Below the pieces are notes generated by a model. The model was not told where the DNA came from, did no database searches, and was given only the letters and a program-made list of their open reading frames with translations. Positions 63,437 to 64,000 of a DNA stretch of 64,000 nt are shown here, piece by piece. Each line of letters opens with the position of its first letter. The first letter of the stretch is position 1. A program made the position numbers and the translations under genes. This stretch comes from Anaerosporobacter faecicola (GTDB lineage: Bacteria > Bacillota > Clostridia > Lachnospirales > Lachnospiraceae). The stretch covers positions 1-64,000 of the forward strand of contig NZ_JAAQRO010000049.1 of NCBI RefSeq assembly GCF_012070565.1, given 5' to 3'.

Positions 63437-63523
63437 ATGACTACAGATGTTAGAAAAATAGATGTCAATGTTAAGAAAGTAGAAGTTTGGAGTAAGTTAG
63501 ATTTGCAAAGTATAGCCTCTTGA
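63437..63523 (+). CDS. Possible 28-residue ORF ending inside a terminator stem
   Basis: ATG at 63437 to TGA at 63521 encodes MTTDVRKIDVNVKKVEVWSK and eight more residues. There is no clear ribosome site, and the stop lies within the terminator arm at 63512. A TTGACA at about 63391 could start a short transcript that ends at 63561. I rate a small RNA as likely as a peptide. Confidence 0.2.
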   Translation: MTTDVRKIDVNVKKVEVWSKLDLQSIAS

Positions 63524-63561
63524 ATAAATAGAGTAAATATTTATTCAAGAGGCTATTTTTA
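63512..63561. terminator. Strong 19-bp terminator stem
   Basis: ATAGCCTCTTGAATAAATA (63512-63530) pairs perfectly with 63538-63556, followed by a T-run. It ends the DUF5688-like transcript or a small RNA before the tRNA gene. Confidence 0.85.
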
Positions 63562-63655
63562 TGCAAGATAAAAAATAGCCCTAATGTCAGCATTGGTGTA
63601 GGTTCATCGCACCCCAATACTTGACACAGAGCCTATTTTATAAGAACAAAGCGTA

Positions 63656-63729
63656 TGCACCTAACAGGATTCGAACCTGCGACCCTAGGCGTCGGAGGCC
63701 TATGCTCTATCCAGCTGAGCTACAAGTGC
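63656..63729 (-). tRNA. tRNA-Arg (anticodon CCG)
   Basis: 74 nt on the minus strand. Acceptor GCACTTG pairs with TAGGTGC (two G-U pairs), the D arm is GCTC...GAGC, the anticodon stem TAGGC/GCCTA encloses loop CTCCGAC with CCG at positions 34-36, and the T arm is GCAGG TTCGAAT CCTGT. It decodes CGG. CCA is not encoded. The flanking 270 bases to the window end hold no supported gene. Confidence 0.95.
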
Positions 63730-63937
63730 AAAACATTACATGTCCGTAACACAGATATTATACTTGATAAAACATCGATTGTAAAGTTCGGATTTAAAAA
63801 TATTTTGTAAGCAACTAATATATGGAAGGCTGAAAAGTTTCATTTATTTCTTGTTAATACATAAGTAGATTTATCATTTGTAAACGAATAAATCCGAAAC
63901 ATTGGAAAACCGTACATTTGCGCTAAAAATAAATGTT

Positions 63938-63955
63938 TGACAGGTCAATCTGTCA
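63938..63955. promoter_or_regulatory. Palindromic operator candidate near the right edge
   Basis: TGACAG-GTCAAT-CTGTCA is a perfect 6-bp inverted repeat with a 6-bp spacer, and it overlaps a TTGACA -35-like hexamer (63937-63942). This is typical of an operator for a TetR-type repressor. The gene it would control lies beyond the window. Confidence 0.45.
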
Positions 63956-64000
63956 CGTTTTCTCAAGTGCGTTCTGACCGTTTTCTACGAAAATAGAAGT

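Overview
The window looks like chromosome from a low-GC, spore-forming anaerobe of the Lachnospiraceae (Clostridium cluster XIVa, near Lachnoclostridium phytofermentans). The reasons are an AT-rich genome with AGGAGG ribosome sites and frequent GTG/TTG starts, a sporulation sigma-K gene, dipicolinate synthase dpaAB, NfnAB, an iron alcohol dehydrogenase, GH94-type phosphorylases with a YesMN-regulated sugar ABC transporter, and DUF5688-like and SLH-like proteins. This assignment comes from gene content and protein motifs only.

Layout. 1-717: the edge of an IS3-type element that has split a MATE efflux gene. 0.8-4.9 kb: a MocR-type regulator diverging from a PLP decarboxylase, then a VOC protein and a dienelactone-hydrolase-like enzyme. 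5.1-5.7 kb: sigK, without a pro-sequence. 5.9-9.1 kb: FtsX-type permease plus ATPase. 9.2-16 kb: RsuA-type pseudouridine synthase, a small RDAC-motif protein, a LysR regulator, a heterodimeric ABC exporter with one degenerate ATP site, and murI. 16.2-18.4 kb: an OmpR/histidine-kinase pair. 18.5-20.1 kb: dpaAB behind a good sigma-K promoter match. 20.2-26.4 kb: chemoreceptor, zinc-ribbon protein, a leader RNA and RsgA GTPase, GtrA and CYTH proteins. 26.5-29.5 kb: a second kinase/regulator pair with an unusual kinase. 30-33.8 kb: redox genes (Fe-ADH, NfnAB).

34.5-49.7 kb is the most distinctive block: two large GH94/COG3459-type proteins, a cytoplasmic GH30 enzyme, a SurA_N-like anchored protein, two CUT1 permeases, a lipoprotein sugar-binding protein and a YesM/YesN two-component system. 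All are on the + strand and form a plausible import-and-phosphorolysis pathway for a beta-linked glucan oligosaccharide. A convergent gene encodes a sugar-binding-fold receptor without a DNA-binding domain, fused to a degenerate GGDEF domain. Next to it is a membrane GGDEF-EAL protein, so sugar sensing and cyclic-di-GMP turnover are neighbours.

53.4-63.4 kb is accessory in character: a YhhN-like membrane protein, a 17-codon hydrophobic ORF, a flavin-reductase-type gene broken by one in-frame TGA, two tandem secreted SLH-like paralogues with a sharp identity boundary, a 1088-residue secreted protein, a 12-bp tandem repeat tract and a DUF5688-like protein. A tRNA-Arg(CCG) gene follows. I saw no CRISPR array, rRNA or replication origin.
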